DNA of 64,000 nt from Cellvibrionaceae bacterium (GCA_021151825.1 JAGKWQ010000011.1:1-64000), one strand, 5' to 3'. Shown: positions 8,985-17,354, counted from the stretch's first letter. The notes: a model not told the origin generated them from the sequence alone. Made by a program: numbers and translations.

Positions 8985-9848
8985 TTAATCCTTGGGATGA
9001 AGCGAGCGGCTGCGCCAGCGCGGGTGCAGCAATGCCAAACAATAGGTGCGCCACATATAACGCAATAATCCTGGCTCATTCAAGCGAGGATCGATTAATG
9101 GGCGATATTTTTCCTGCAAAGAAGATAATTCCGACCAATGCGCACGAGGGTGTTGATGATGCGCAGTATGCAAACCGATATTAAATAGCAGCGGATTAAC
9201 CCAACCATAAAAATTACGTGCGAAATTTAATGTTAAACCACTACCATCAGCATGGGCATGCTGTAAATAATTAGTCGCCAATAGCCAGTGCAATCCATGC
9301 AATTGGGGAATCAACACCAATATCAACCAGTTTTTCCAATCCAGCAACGCTAAACACATCCACAACAACACGATTAAAAGATACTGGAAAATCGCATAGT
9401 AAAAATATGTGCGGTGAAAACGATACAAACGTTGTATCCAGAAAATAAATACCGGATACAACACATAAGCTGCCTGAATAGGGTGCAACAGATAGCCCCA
9501 CAGATGATTGGTGTCACCGCGCGCGCCAGGGAAAGAAAAACGATAAGTACGCGCAACATCCTTTTCACCGTGTTTATAACGGTGATGATTGGCGATATGG
9601 GCAGGGAAAAATACAAACGTTGGATGACCTTGCAAAAAGCCAATCCACAAATCTGTAAACCGATTTAACCGGCGTGAGTGCCACATACGAATATGCGTGT
9701 GGTTATGATGGACCACCCCCACACCCAGCGTTAAAAATAATTCCAGAAGATAGAGTGGCCAGTTAAAACCATATTGCCATTGCCACACAACCAATATTGG
9801 TAATAGCAGCAAGTAAAAAATACTTTGCCAATCTCGCCAATTGCGCAT
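8985..9848 (-). CDS. Membrane fatty acid desaturase
   Basis: A 287-residue integral membrane di-iron desaturase of the FA_desaturase type, expected to insert a double bond (or act as a related oxidase) in an acyl chain. Three histidine boxes are visible: His47-His57 (HHNHTH...H), His84-x3-His88-His89...His93 (HIANHHRYKH), and His227-x2-His230-His231 (HTAHH). Extra His197 and His199 lie nearby. About four hydrophobic segments flank the boxes. Only three bases separate it from the KASIII fusion gene downstream, and five bases from the hydroxylase gene upstream, so these three are one transcription unit. Confidence 0.87.
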   Translation of the reverse strand: MRNWRDWQSIFYLLLLPILVVWQWQYGFNWPLYLLELFLTLGVGVVHHNHTHIRMWHSRRLNRFTDLWIGFLQGHPTFVFFPAHIANHHRYKHGEKDVARTYRFSFPGARGDTNHLWGYLLHPIQAAYVLYPVFIFWIQRLYRFHRTYFYYAIFQYLLIVLLWMCLALLDWKNWLILVLIPQLHGLHWLLATNYLQHAHADGSGLTLNFARNFYGWVNPLLFNIGLHTAHHQHPRAHWSELSSLQEKYRPLIDPRLNEPGLLRYMWRTYCLALLHPRWRSRSLHPKD

Positions 9849-9853
9849 TGCAA

Positions 9854-10651
9854 TTAATCAACTCGCCAGCGATTGATTTGCTTATCCGCTGCGTCAAATG
9901 GCAACGATGTGTTAAATAGCTTATCCATAAATGGAAACATAAAACCGTAATTACCGTTAAAGCAAGCGTGATGCAAATGATGGCGGCGGCTGGCATTGTG
10001 AAATACGGTATGTCGCGCCGTACTCCAGTCGTAATTGGAATGACCGATACTGTTAAACAACAAGCTAAATAGCGGAACAGAAAAAAGTGCATAGACACTA
10101 AAATCATGCACTAGCATCGGCAACAAAATCACATTGCCTAACATCAATGCTTCCACCGGATGAAATGCATAAGTAGACCATGGGGTCGTTACTACCGAGC
10201 GATGATGTGGCAAATGAAAACGACGCAGCCAACGTGTATGTAACAACCAGCGATTAAGATAGAAATGGATTTCATTCCAGATCAATAAAACGATAATTTC
10301 AACAACTATTTGCAACAAAGAAGGAGCAACAGCTAGCCTCGCCCACCCCAATTGCAAAAGCCCCCACGGAAAAACCATTCCCACACCAAAAATCGCAATT
10401 GAACTGGCAGACCACAACAACTCACGTTTTAATTGATCTCTTGCCAATGGGCGTGGATCTAATGGTTTACCAATATGCAATTTGGGTAATAATTGATGCG
10501 TGATAAAAACATTCGCAGCACCGAAAAATAAATAGATTCCACCGAAAAATGCCAAGCCTACAGCAGCGATTTCCCATACAGAGCAATTTAGAATAAATTC
10601 ACGCACCACATTACTCATTAATTGTATTGATGAATATAAATTTTTTGCCAT
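9854..10651 (-). CDS. Sterol desaturase / fatty acid hydroxylase family protein
   Basis: A 265-residue membrane protein with the clustered histidines of the fatty acid hydroxylase family: His129...His138, His146-x2-His149-His150, His204, and His218...His224-His225-x-His227-His228. These ligate a di-iron centre that uses O2 to hydroxylate or otherwise modify lipids. Three or four hydrophobic stretches are present. The ATG at 10651 has only a weak AGG site, and its start codon lies inside a 41-base near-palindrome. It is the first gene of the cluster in transcription order. Confidence 0.83.
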   Translation of the reverse strand: MAKNLYSSIQLMSNVVREFILNCSVWEIAAVGLAFFGGIYLFFGAANVFITHQLLPKLHIGKPLDPRPLARDQLKRELLWSASSIAIFGVGMVFPWGLLQLGWARLAVAPSLLQIVVEIIVLLIWNEIHFYLNRWLLHTRWLRRFHLPHHRSVVTTPWSTYAFHPVEALMLGNVILLPMLVHDFSVYALFSVPLFSLLFNSIGHSNYDWSTARHTVFHNASRRHHLHHACFNGNYGFMFPFMDKLFNTSLPFDAADKQINRWRVD

Positions 10652-10681
10652 AAACCTATTGAATAGATTTATGGCAAAAAA
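10641..10681. repeat. 41-base near-perfect palindrome over a start codon
   Basis: TTTTTTGCCATAAA at 10641-10654 and its exact inverse TTTATGGCAAAAAA at 10668-10681 flank a centre that itself reads CTATTGAATAG. It covers the start codon of the hydroxylase gene (10649-10651) and lies four bases beyond the PEP-CTERM stop codon (ends at 10685). The T run comes before the stem and the A run after it on both strands, which is the reverse of an ordinary terminator. Confidence 0.7.
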
Positions 10682-10684
10682 ACG

Positions 10685-11293
10685 TTATCGCCTAATAAAA
10701 CGGCGCAAACATAAAAGTATTGAGCCTATAAAAAGAATGGCAATGCTGGAGGACTCGGGAACATCAGTTGACGAAAACGTCCATCTTGCCCACACAAAGC
10801 TTTCCCAGTCGGTAAAATCGGCAGGCAAATAACTATTGCCCCATGTTTCATAATCAATATCAGGACCAACCCCTTCCCCATTATATGAAATCGCTGATTT
10901 GACCCAGGAATGAAGTGGATTTCGTTCACCAAACGTATAGCTCCCTTCGTTATCGTAAGATGCTATAGGACTCAAAATATAACACTCGTATGACGAACAA
11001 CCGGAGGTTAACGAAGGATTCCAACTCAACACAGAATCAGCGCTGATCAATGTGTGCAACACACTACTTGCCAATATAACTTCGGATTCATTATTAAATG
11101 GAATTCCGAAACCATTAAAAACATCGATAAAAGCACCATCCACAAATTCAACATTGTATATAGAGCCATTTATTTTTATCCCTTCTGCGCCGTAATAAAC
11201 TCCATCGTGTTTTAGCAATACGGGAATTGCCTGAGCGGATAGCGAAAAACAGATGCTCAAAGTTATTAGCAATTTGAATATTAATTTCTGCAT
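10685..11293 (-). CDS. PEP-CTERM sorting domain protein
   Basis: A 202-residue exported protein. A signal peptide (residues 1-22, ending AQA) is followed by a body of unknown function with a Cys pair (GCSSYEC). At the C-terminus is a sorting tail: VPESS, a hydrophobic segment (IAILFIGSILLCL) and RRFIRR. Proteins with this tail are cut and exported by an exosortase and often go to the outer surface or exopolysaccharide matrix. No exosortase lies in this window. An AAGGAG site precedes the ATG. It sits between the ilvN terminator and the lipid-type cluster and may share a transcript with the latter. Confidence 0.75.
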   Translation of the reverse strand: MQKLIFKLLITLSICFSLSAQAIPVLLKHDGVYYGAEGIKINGSIYNVEFVDGAFIDVFNGFGIPFNNESEVILASSVLHTLISADSVLSWNPSLTSGCSSYECYILSPIASYDNEGSYTFGERNPLHSWVKSAISYNGEGVGPDIDYETWGNSYLPADFTDWESFVWARWTFSSTDVPESSSIAILFIGSILLCLRRFIRR

Positions 11294-11320
11294 TTATCTA
11301 CTCCTTAACTATTAGCAATA

Positions 11321-11352
11321 AAAAAAGCGGGAGTGTTTGCTCCCGCTTTTTT
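11321..11352 (-). terminator. Rho-independent terminator after ilvN
   Basis: AAAAAAGCGGGAG, loop TGTTTG, then CTCCCGCTTTTTT: a GC-rich stem with A and T runs on either side, just beyond the ilvN stop at 11372. It isolates ilvBN from the accessory genes that follow. Confidence 0.85.
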
Positions 11353-11371
11353 ATACCACAATCAATATCTA

Positions 11372-11863
11372 TTACAAACTTAACACTTTCTCGCCACGCG
11401 AAATACCACACACACCCGTACGCACAACCTCGATGATGGCTGCATCACCAACCGCTTGCAGGAATGCATCGAGCTTGTCGCTCGCACCGGTGATTTGGAT
11501 GGTGTACAGCGTGCTGGTTACATCGACGATTTGACCGCGGAAAATATCCACACAGCGTTTAACCTCTGCCCTTTGCGCGCCGGACGCTTTGACTTTGATT
11601 AGCATGAGTTCACGCTCGATATGCGAACCTTCAGTCAGGTCTACCAGTTTCACCACATCAATTAATTTATTGAGGTGTTTGGTGATTTGCTCGATTTTGT
11701 GATCATCACCAACGGTAGTCAACGTCAAGCGCGACAGGGTTTCATCCTCCGTTGGCGCTACGGTAAGGCTTTCAATGTTGTAACCACGCTGTGAAAACAA
11801 ACCAACAACACGCGAGAGTGCACCGGGAGCGTTTTCCAGGAGAACAGAAATAATACGTCTCAT
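11372..11863 (-). CDS. ilvN: Acetolactate synthase small (regulatory) subunit
   Basis: Regulatory subunit that raises the activity of the large subunit and gives valine feedback inhibition. Its 163 residues carry an N-terminal ACT domain (RRIISVLLENAPGALSRVVGLFSQRGYNIESLTV) and a C-terminal ACT-like half, the usual IlvH/IlvN size. It begins one base after the ilvB stop (TAA-G-ATG), so the two are coupled. The symbol ilvH would serve equally well. Confidence 0.95.
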   Translation of the reverse strand: MRRIISVLLENAPGALSRVVGLFSQRGYNIESLTVAPTEDETLSRLTLTTVGDDHKIEQITKHLNKLIDVVKLVDLTEGSHIERELMLIKVKASGAQRAEVKRCVDIFRGQIVDVTSTLYTIQITGASDKLDAFLQAVGDAAIIEVVRTGVCGISRGEKVLSL

Positions 11864-11864
11864 C

Positions 11865-13592
11865 TTAGGTTCTCTCCGTTTTGCTCAGGATCATGTCGCG
11901 CATGGATTGTTGCGCAACTTGCATTGGATAAACGTGTTCAGATTGATCCACCATGATGTCCATAAATACAACACGATCTTTCAATGCAAAACATTCTTCC
12001 AACTTGGCTTTGAGTTCTTCGCGTTTGGTGACACGAATACCCACGTGGCCATAAGCTTCAGCGAGCTTGATGAAATCCGGCAACGAATCTTCATACAAGC
12101 TTTCTGCGTAACGACCTGAGTACTGCATGTCTTGCCATTGGCGAACCATGCCCAATGCCTGGTTATTCAAACAAATAATTTTCACCGGCAGATGGTATTG
12201 CGTGCAGCAGGATAACTCCTGGATACACATTTGAATCGACCCCTCACCGGTAACGCACACAACGGTTGCATCGCGATGCGCAACTTGTACACCCATCGCC
12301 GCCGGCAAACCAAAGCCCATAGTCCCGAGACCACCGGAGTTGATCCAGCGGCGCGGTTTATCAAAGAGATAATATTGCGCAGCAAACATTTGGTGCTGGC
12401 CTACGTCAGAGGTTACGTAAGCATCGCCTTTGGTGACTTCCCAAATCGCCTGAATAACTTCTTGCGGTTTGATTTTATCGCTGGTGGTATCAAAACGATT
12501 TTGCGTGTAAATACCGTGACGCTCACGCCAATCATTAATTTGTTCCCACCAGGCCGCAAGTGCTTGCGCATCCGGTTTTTCATCACTCTCTTTAATGAGC
12601 GACAGCATTTCGTTCAGCACGCTATCCACTGCACCGACGATAGGTACATCGGCAACCACGGTTTTGGAAATAGAGGCCGGGTCGATATCAATATGGATAA
12701 TTTTTGCATTCGGGCAAAATTTACTAACGGCGTTGGTAACACGGTCATCAAAACGCGCGCCTACGGCAAGGATCACATCACTGTGATGCATTGCAGTGTT
12801 GGCTTCGTAGGTGCCGTGCATTCCCAACATACCAAGGAAATTTTTACCAGTTCCTGGATAGGCGCCAAGCCCCATTAACGTATTGGTCACCGGATAATTC
12901 AATAAATCCACCAATTCTTTCAGCAAATGCGAGGCATTGCCCTGCACTACGCCGCCACCGGAATAGATCATCGGGCGCTTGGCGCCGAGTAGCAGTTGAA
13001 CTGCTTTTTTGATCTGGCCTGAGTGACCGCGTGTTGCCGGGTTGTAAGAGCGCATTTTTACCTTCTCGGGATATTCATACGGGAAGGTATAAAGTGGACT
13101 GGTAATGTCTTTAGGTACATCAATAACAACCGGGCCAGGGCGCCCAGTCGCCGCGATGTAGTAAGCTTTTTTAACGATGTCCGGAATTTCGCTGGCGTGC
13201 TTGACCATGAAGCTGTGCTTCACTATCGGGCGGGAAATCCCCACCATGTCCGTTTCCTGGAAGGCATCTTCACCAATCAGATGACTCATCACCTGACCGG
13301 AAATAACCACCATCGGAATTGAATCCATGTAAGCAGTCGCAATACCGGTAATCGCATTGGTTGCACCGGGACCGGAAGTCACCAGCACCGAGCCGACTTT
13401 ACCGGTCGCGCGTGAATAGGCATCTGCCGCATGGGTGGCCGCTTGCTCATGGCGAACAAGAATGTGTTTAACGTCTTTTTGACGAAAAATGGCATCGTAA
13501 ATATGCAGGGCAGCGCCGCCTGGGTAGCCGAAAAGGTACTCAACACCTTCGTCTTTCAGGGCGCGGATGAGCATATCTCCGCCGGAAAGCAT
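11865..13592 (-). CDS. ilvB: Acetolactate synthase large (catalytic) subunit
   Basis: Thiamine-diphosphate enzyme that condenses two pyruvates, or pyruvate and 2-oxobutyrate, in the first common step of branched-chain amino acid synthesis. Visible motifs are the N-terminal FGYPGGAALHIYDA with the catalytic Glu in ILVRHEQAATHAADAYSRATG, and the thiamine diphosphate motif GEGSIQMCIQEL near the C-terminus. The open frame reaches back to 13772, but the ATG at 13592 (MLSGGDMLIRAL) matches the family start and gives 575 residues. That leaves an upstream leader of about 350 bases. Confidence 0.95.
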   Translation of the reverse strand: MLSGGDMLIRALKDEGVEYLFGYPGGAALHIYDAIFRQKDVKHILVRHEQAATHAADAYSRATGKVGSVLVTSGPGATNAITGIATAYMDSIPMVVISGQVMSHLIGEDAFQETDMVGISRPIVKHSFMVKHASEIPDIVKKAYYIAATGRPGPVVIDVPKDITSPLYTFPYEYPEKVKMRSYNPATRGHSGQIKKAVQLLLGAKRPMIYSGGGVVQGNASHLLKELVDLLNYPVTNTLMGLGAYPGTGKNFLGMLGMHGTYEANTAMHHSDVILAVGARFDDRVTNAVSKFCPNAKIIHIDIDPASISKTVVADVPIVGAVDSVLNEMLSLIKESDEKPDAQALAAWWEQINDWRERHGIYTQNRFDTTSDKIKPQEVIQAIWEVTKGDAYVTSDVGQHQMFAAQYYLFDKPRRWINSGGLGTMGFGLPAAMGVQVAHRDATVVCVTGEGSIQMCIQELSCCTQYHLPVKIICLNNQALGMVRQWQDMQYSGRYAESLYEDSLPDFIKLAEAYGHVGIRVTKREELKAKLEECFALKDRVVFMDIMVDQSEHVYPMQVAQQSMRDMILSKTERT

Positions 13593-13854
13593 TTCCACAA
13601 TAATTCCCCTTTTAGGATGTGAATCGCATGTATGCGCGTGTGTCGTTCGCCAATTAATTGTTACCAATGACTGTGACAGCCAAAAGTTATGCCGTTGGTA
13701 AATCAGCGAAGAATCACACAGGAAAGCATCAGCACTTAGGGCAGGCCAACGCCGTGAATGATCCACGATCAAAACCCGGCAAGGTCAGGATCGGATCAGC
13801 GAAAACCAGGCAGGTATGCACAGGTTTTCTCAGGCAGGTTCTGGTAGGAACCGC

Positions 13855-13940
13855 GCCATTAGATGGGTCGCCAAGAGGGTGACTTGGCGGGAAGCAGAGT
13901 AAAGCCCCAGCTTAGGGACATCTGCAAGCCATCTAGCGGA
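13855..13940 (-). ncRNA. Structured RNA leader of ilvB (candidate cis-regulator)
   Basis: On the minus strand, just after the predicted transcription start, three stems form a compact three-way junction. P1 is CCATCTA/TAGATGG (13929-13935 with 13860-13866, plus-strand letters). P2 is TCTGC/GCAGA (13921-13925 with 13894-13898), topped by AAGC/GCTT. P3 is CGCCAAG/CTTGGCG (13869-13875 with 13883-13889). All arms are perfect. A 20-codon open frame (13859-13921) overlaps the fold but is not notably rich in Val, Leu or Ile. It may correspond to the published ilvB-OMG motif of marine gammaproteobacteria, but this was not tested. Smaller hairpins follow toward ilvB. Confidence 0.5.
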
Positions 13941-13946
13941 GTGGCA

Positions 13947-13974
13947 ATTCTCCCAAGATAAACAGTAATGTCAA
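13947..13974 (-). promoter_or_regulatory. Sigma-70-type promoter of ilvBN
   Basis: On the minus strand, a perfect -35 TTGACA (13974-13969) is followed by a 16-base spacer and GAGAAT (13952-13947, 4 of 6 to TATAAT). Transcription would start near 13940, directly before the structured leader. Confidence 0.55.
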
Positions 13975-14144
13975 GAAAATAGCCAGCTTTTGTTCATTTT
14001 TTAGCAGTTATTATGGGATTGAAGCATTACGGCAGGCGATTCAGGGCTTGCACTCGCTCACAGATTTGGGCGCCGCAGTTTCACTGGTGCCCGATAGCGT
14101 CTATAGTTGCTGCATTCAACTGGTTATAACCCAAGGCAATGATC

Positions 14145-14576
14145 ATGAAGTTCTCCTCTGTTTTGATGGCATCCTCTGTTCTATTGATGGCCGTTACCCT
14201 ATCAAATCCCGGTGCTGCCAAAGATGGCAAGGTTTATACCTGGACGGACAGCAAAGGGGTGGTTCACTACGGAGAACATCCTCCCAAAGATGTGCAGGCC
14301 AAATTGGTAAAAACCCGCACCGGTCACAGTGATCCAACCCCTGTACCGGCTACACCAACACCACAAAACACACAGCAAACACAAACTGATTCAGGGCAAA
14401 CTGATTCGCTCAAAGATCCGGAGCGTTGCACCAAGGCCAAACAAAACCTGGAAATCATAGACTCCGGCGCGCCGATTAGAACAACCAATGAAAAAGGCGA
14501 AAAAGTCATAATGGAAGAAACAGAAAAGGCCAGGCAGAGAGCGATGTTTCAAGCGGTTGCCAATCAAGCCTGCTGA
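14145..14576 (+). CDS. DUF4124 domain protein, exported
   Basis: A small exported protein of about 143 residues. A signal peptide (about 1-22) is followed by the DUF4124 motif KVYTWTDSKGVVHYGEHPP, a Thr/Pro/Gln-rich linker and a helical Cys-containing tail. The domain is common in gammaproteobacterial envelopes, but its role is not established. Two in-frame ATGs exist (14139 and 14145). AAGG at about 14132 is well spaced only for the second. It converges with clpB across a strong terminator. Confidence 0.75.
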   Translation: MKFSSVLMASSVLLMAVTLSNPGAAKDGKVYTWTDSKGVVHYGEHPPKDVQAKLVKTRTGHSDPTPVPATPTPQNTQQTQTDSGQTDSLKDPERCTKAKQNLEIIDSGAPIRTTNEKGEKVIMEETEKARQRAMFQAVANQAC

Positions 14577-14603
14577 TTCTTTCCTACTAACCAAGAGTTC
14601 CGT

Positions 14604-14644
14604 AAAAAAAACGGCCATCTGCATTTACAGATGGCCGTTTTTTT
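14604..14644. terminator. Bidirectional terminator
   Basis: ACGGCCATCTG, loop CATTTAC with the closing bases, then AGATGGCCGT, flanked by an A run on the left and a T run on the right. It serves the convergent DUF4124 gene and clpB. Confidence 0.9.
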
Positions 14645-14656
14645 ATGACACGATCA

Positions 14657-17314
14657 TTAGTTCAAGCGCTTAGGATCAAAAACAATTTTATCGCCTAGCA
14701 ACTTCCCGTGAATAATTGAGCCGGGGGCAAACTTGCCGCCAAGAATGTCCTGTGCCAGCGGGTTTTCAATTAACTGCTGTATAGCGCGTTTCAATGGACG
14801 CGCACCATACACCGGATCAAAGCCCACACTGGCAAGTTTATCCATCACGTCATCTTCCAGTTCCAAACTTAATTCTCGCTCTGCCAAACGTTTACGCAAC
14901 AATTCCAATTGGATGTCAGCAATACCGCGAATTTGTTCGCGACCAAGCGGATGAAACACAACAACTTCATCAATACGGTTGATAAATTCCGGACGGAAAT
15001 GCCCACTAACAACTTCCATTACTGCATCTTTCATTGCGTTGTAACGATTTTCGTTATTGAGTGAATTGTTAATGTCATCACTCACAAAGCTATCAAAACT
15101 CACGGTATCGAAGGATTTATCTTCCGCCAATTCCTGGATACGATCCGAGCCGAGGTTAGACGTCATTACAATCACAGTATTGCGAAAATCCACCGTACGC
15201 CCCTGGCCGTCCGTCAAACGCCCGTCGTCCAAAACTTGCAATAAAATATTGAATACATCCGGATGTGCTTTCTCCACTTCATCCAGCAACACCACAGAAT
15301 AAGGTTTGCGACGCACGGTTTCAGTCAGATAACCGCCCTCTTCATAACCCACATATCCCGGGGGTGCACCAATCAAACGTGCAACGGAATGTTTTTCCAT
15401 AAATTCGGACATATCGATACGCACCAAGGCATCCGTGGTATCAAATAAAAACTCTGCCAACGATTTACACAATTCGGTTTTACCCACCCCCGTCGGCCCC
15501 AAAAACAAAAATGATCCATTAGGACGATTGGCATCACTTAACCCCGCACGCGAACGGCGCACCGCATTAGCCACAGCAACTACCGCTTCGTGTTGGCCAA
15601 TTACACGTTTATGCAGCGAGTCCTCCATACGCAATAATTTCTCGCGCTCACCTTCGAGCATTTTGGAAACCGGAATACCCGTCCATTTGGAAACCACCTC
15701 TGCAATTTCTTCATCGCTGACTTTATTGCGTAGCAATTTCATTTCCATCATTTCCGCTTGGCCAGCCATATCCAGTTGCTTTTCAAGCTGAGGAATAATG
15801 CCGTATTGCAATTCACTCATCCGCGCAAGGTCACCTTTGCGGCGCTTTTCTTCCAATTCAAAACGCGCTTGCTCCAATTGGCTTTTAATTTCATGGGAAC
15901 CTTGTAGCGCTGCTTTTTCAGCGCGCCATATTTCTTCCAGGTCACCATATTCGCGTTCGATTTTATCGATATCCAAATCGATTTTAGCCAAGCGCTTTTT
16001 GCTCGCTTCATCTTCATCTTTTTTCACCGCTTCCCGTTCAATTTTTAATTGAATCAAACGGCGCTCAAGGCGATCCATCTCTTCCGGCTTGGAATCGATT
16101 TCCATGCGGATACGGCTAGCGGCTTCATCGATCAAATCAATTGCCTTATCGGGCAATTGACGATCAGTGATATAGCGTTGCGATAATTTTGCAGCGGCGA
16201 TAATTGCTGAGTCGGTAATATCCACACCGTGGTGAACTTCGTAGCGTTCTTTCAAGCCACGCAAAATAGCGATGGTATCTTCTTCATTGGGTTCATCTAC
16301 CAACACTTTCTGGAAGCGGCGCTCGAGTGCTGCATCTTTTTCAATATATTTGCGATATTCATCGAGCGTAGTTGCGCCCACACAATGTAATTCGCCGCGC
16401 GACAACGCCGGCTTAAGCATATTGCCGGCATCCATAGCACCTTCGCCTTTCCCGGCGCCGACCATGGTGTGCAATTCGTCGATAAATAAAATGATGCGGC
16501 CTTCCTGCTTGCCCAGTTCATTGATCACTGATTTCAAGCGCTCTTCAAATTCACCGCGAAATTTTGCACCGGCAAGCAAGCCGCCAAGATCAAGTGACAA
16601 TAGCCGTTTATCTTTTAAACCTTCCGGTACTTCACCATTGACGATGCGTTGTGCAAGACCTTCCACAATGGCGGTTTTACCGACGCCCGGCTCGCCAATT
16701 AATACCGGATTATTTTTGCTGCGGCGCTGCAGTACCTGGATGGTGCGGCGAATCTCATCGTCGCGACCAATCACCGGATCCAGCTTGCCCGCTTCGGCAC
16801 GCGCGGTTAAATCTACCGTGTATTTTTCCAGTGCCTGGCGATTGCCTTCGGAATCTGCATCATCGACAGTGTCACCACCGCGCACTTTTTGTATCGCCTG
16901 CTGCAAACGTTGTGCATTGCCAAATTTTTTCAGCAACTCAGCAACAGTGCCTTGGGATTCCGTCATCAATACAACCAGCACGGAATCACTAGAGACAAAT
17001 TTATCACCTACTTTTTGCGCATGACGATCAGCAAGATTCAGCAAACGCACCATATCCGGCGACATAGTTACTTCGCCTGTGGGATTTTTAATTTGCGGTA
17101 AATTTTCCAGATATTCATTTAATGATGTGCGTAAACCGGCAATATCAAAACCGGCCTGACTTAACAACAGACGCACACTGCCCGCACCTTTTTGATCGAT
17201 CATAGCGAGCAATAAGTGGCCGGGATCCAGTTGGCTGTGATCCTGCCCCAATGCAATTGATTGAGCATCAGAGAGAGCAACTTGTAATTGGTTTGTTAAA
17301 CGGTCGATACGCAT
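14657..17314 (-). CDS. clpB: ATP-dependent disaggregase ClpB (Hsp104 family)
   Basis: Hexameric AAA+ chaperone that pulls proteins out of heat-induced aggregates with DnaK. It has an N-terminal Clp repeat domain (1-145), a first ATPase with Walker A GEPGVGKT and Walker B LFIDELHT, a coiled-coil middle domain (about 405-525), and a second ATPase with GPTGVGKT and VLLDEVEKAHPDV. At 885 residues it is about 28 longer than E. coli ClpB. The extra is mainly an acidic, Ser/Asn-rich insertion (about 15050-15130) between SNLGSDRIQEL and VVSGHFRPEFINRIDE in the second ATPase. A heat-shock promoter lies just upstream. Confidence 0.97.
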   Translation of the reverse strand: MRIDRLTNQLQVALSDAQSIALGQDHSQLDPGHLLLAMIDQKGAGSVRLLLSQAGFDIAGLRTSLNEYLENLPQIKNPTGEVTMSPDMVRLLNLADRHAQKVGDKFVSSDSVLVVLMTESQGTVAELLKKFGNAQRLQQAIQKVRGGDTVDDADSEGNRQALEKYTVDLTARAEAGKLDPVIGRDDEIRRTIQVLQRRSKNNPVLIGEPGVGKTAIVEGLAQRIVNGEVPEGLKDKRLLSLDLGGLLAGAKFRGEFEERLKSVINELGKQEGRIILFIDELHTMVGAGKGEGAMDAGNMLKPALSRGELHCVGATTLDEYRKYIEKDAALERRFQKVLVDEPNEEDTIAILRGLKERYEVHHGVDITDSAIIAAAKLSQRYITDRQLPDKAIDLIDEAASRIRMEIDSKPEEMDRLERRLIQLKIEREAVKKDEDEASKKRLAKIDLDIDKIEREYGDLEEIWRAEKAALQGSHEIKSQLEQARFELEEKRRKGDLARMSELQYGIIPQLEKQLDMAGQAEMMEMKLLRNKVSDEEIAEVVSKWTGIPVSKMLEGEREKLLRMEDSLHKRVIGQHEAVVAVANAVRRSRAGLSDANRPNGSFLFLGPTGVGKTELCKSLAEFLFDTTDALVRIDMSEFMEKHSVARLIGAPPGYVGYEEGGYLTETVRRKPYSVVLLDEVEKAHPDVFNILLQVLDDGRLTDGQGRTVDFRNTVIVMTSNLGSDRIQELAEDKSFDTVSFDSFVSDDINNSLNNENRYNAMKDAVMEVVSGHFRPEFINRIDEVVVFHPLGREQIRGIADIQLELLRKRLAERELSLELEDDVMDKLASVGFDPVYGARPLKRAIQQLIENPLAQDILGGKFAPGSIIHGKLLGDKIVFDPKRLN

Positions 17315-17354
17315 GGATTACCTCAAGCGCGATGTGACTAATCGGTTGAAGCAA

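Noticed and set aside
10641..10681. Palindrome as a rho-independent terminator of the PEP-CTERM gene
   Set aside because: T run precedes and A run follows the stem on either strand, the opposite of a terminator.
12231..12878. 215-codon plus-strand frame opposite ilvB
   Set aside because: Antisense shadow of ilvB; no recognisable domain.
13859..13921. 20-codon frame in the ilvB leader as an attenuator peptide
   Set aside because: Only a few Leu and one Ile codon, weak ribosome site; the RNA fold explains the region better. A peptide role is not excluded.
16272..17024. Long 250-codon plus-strand frame opposite clpB
   Set aside because: Exact antisense shadow of the clpB coding sequence, Ser/Arg/Pro-rich, no independent support.
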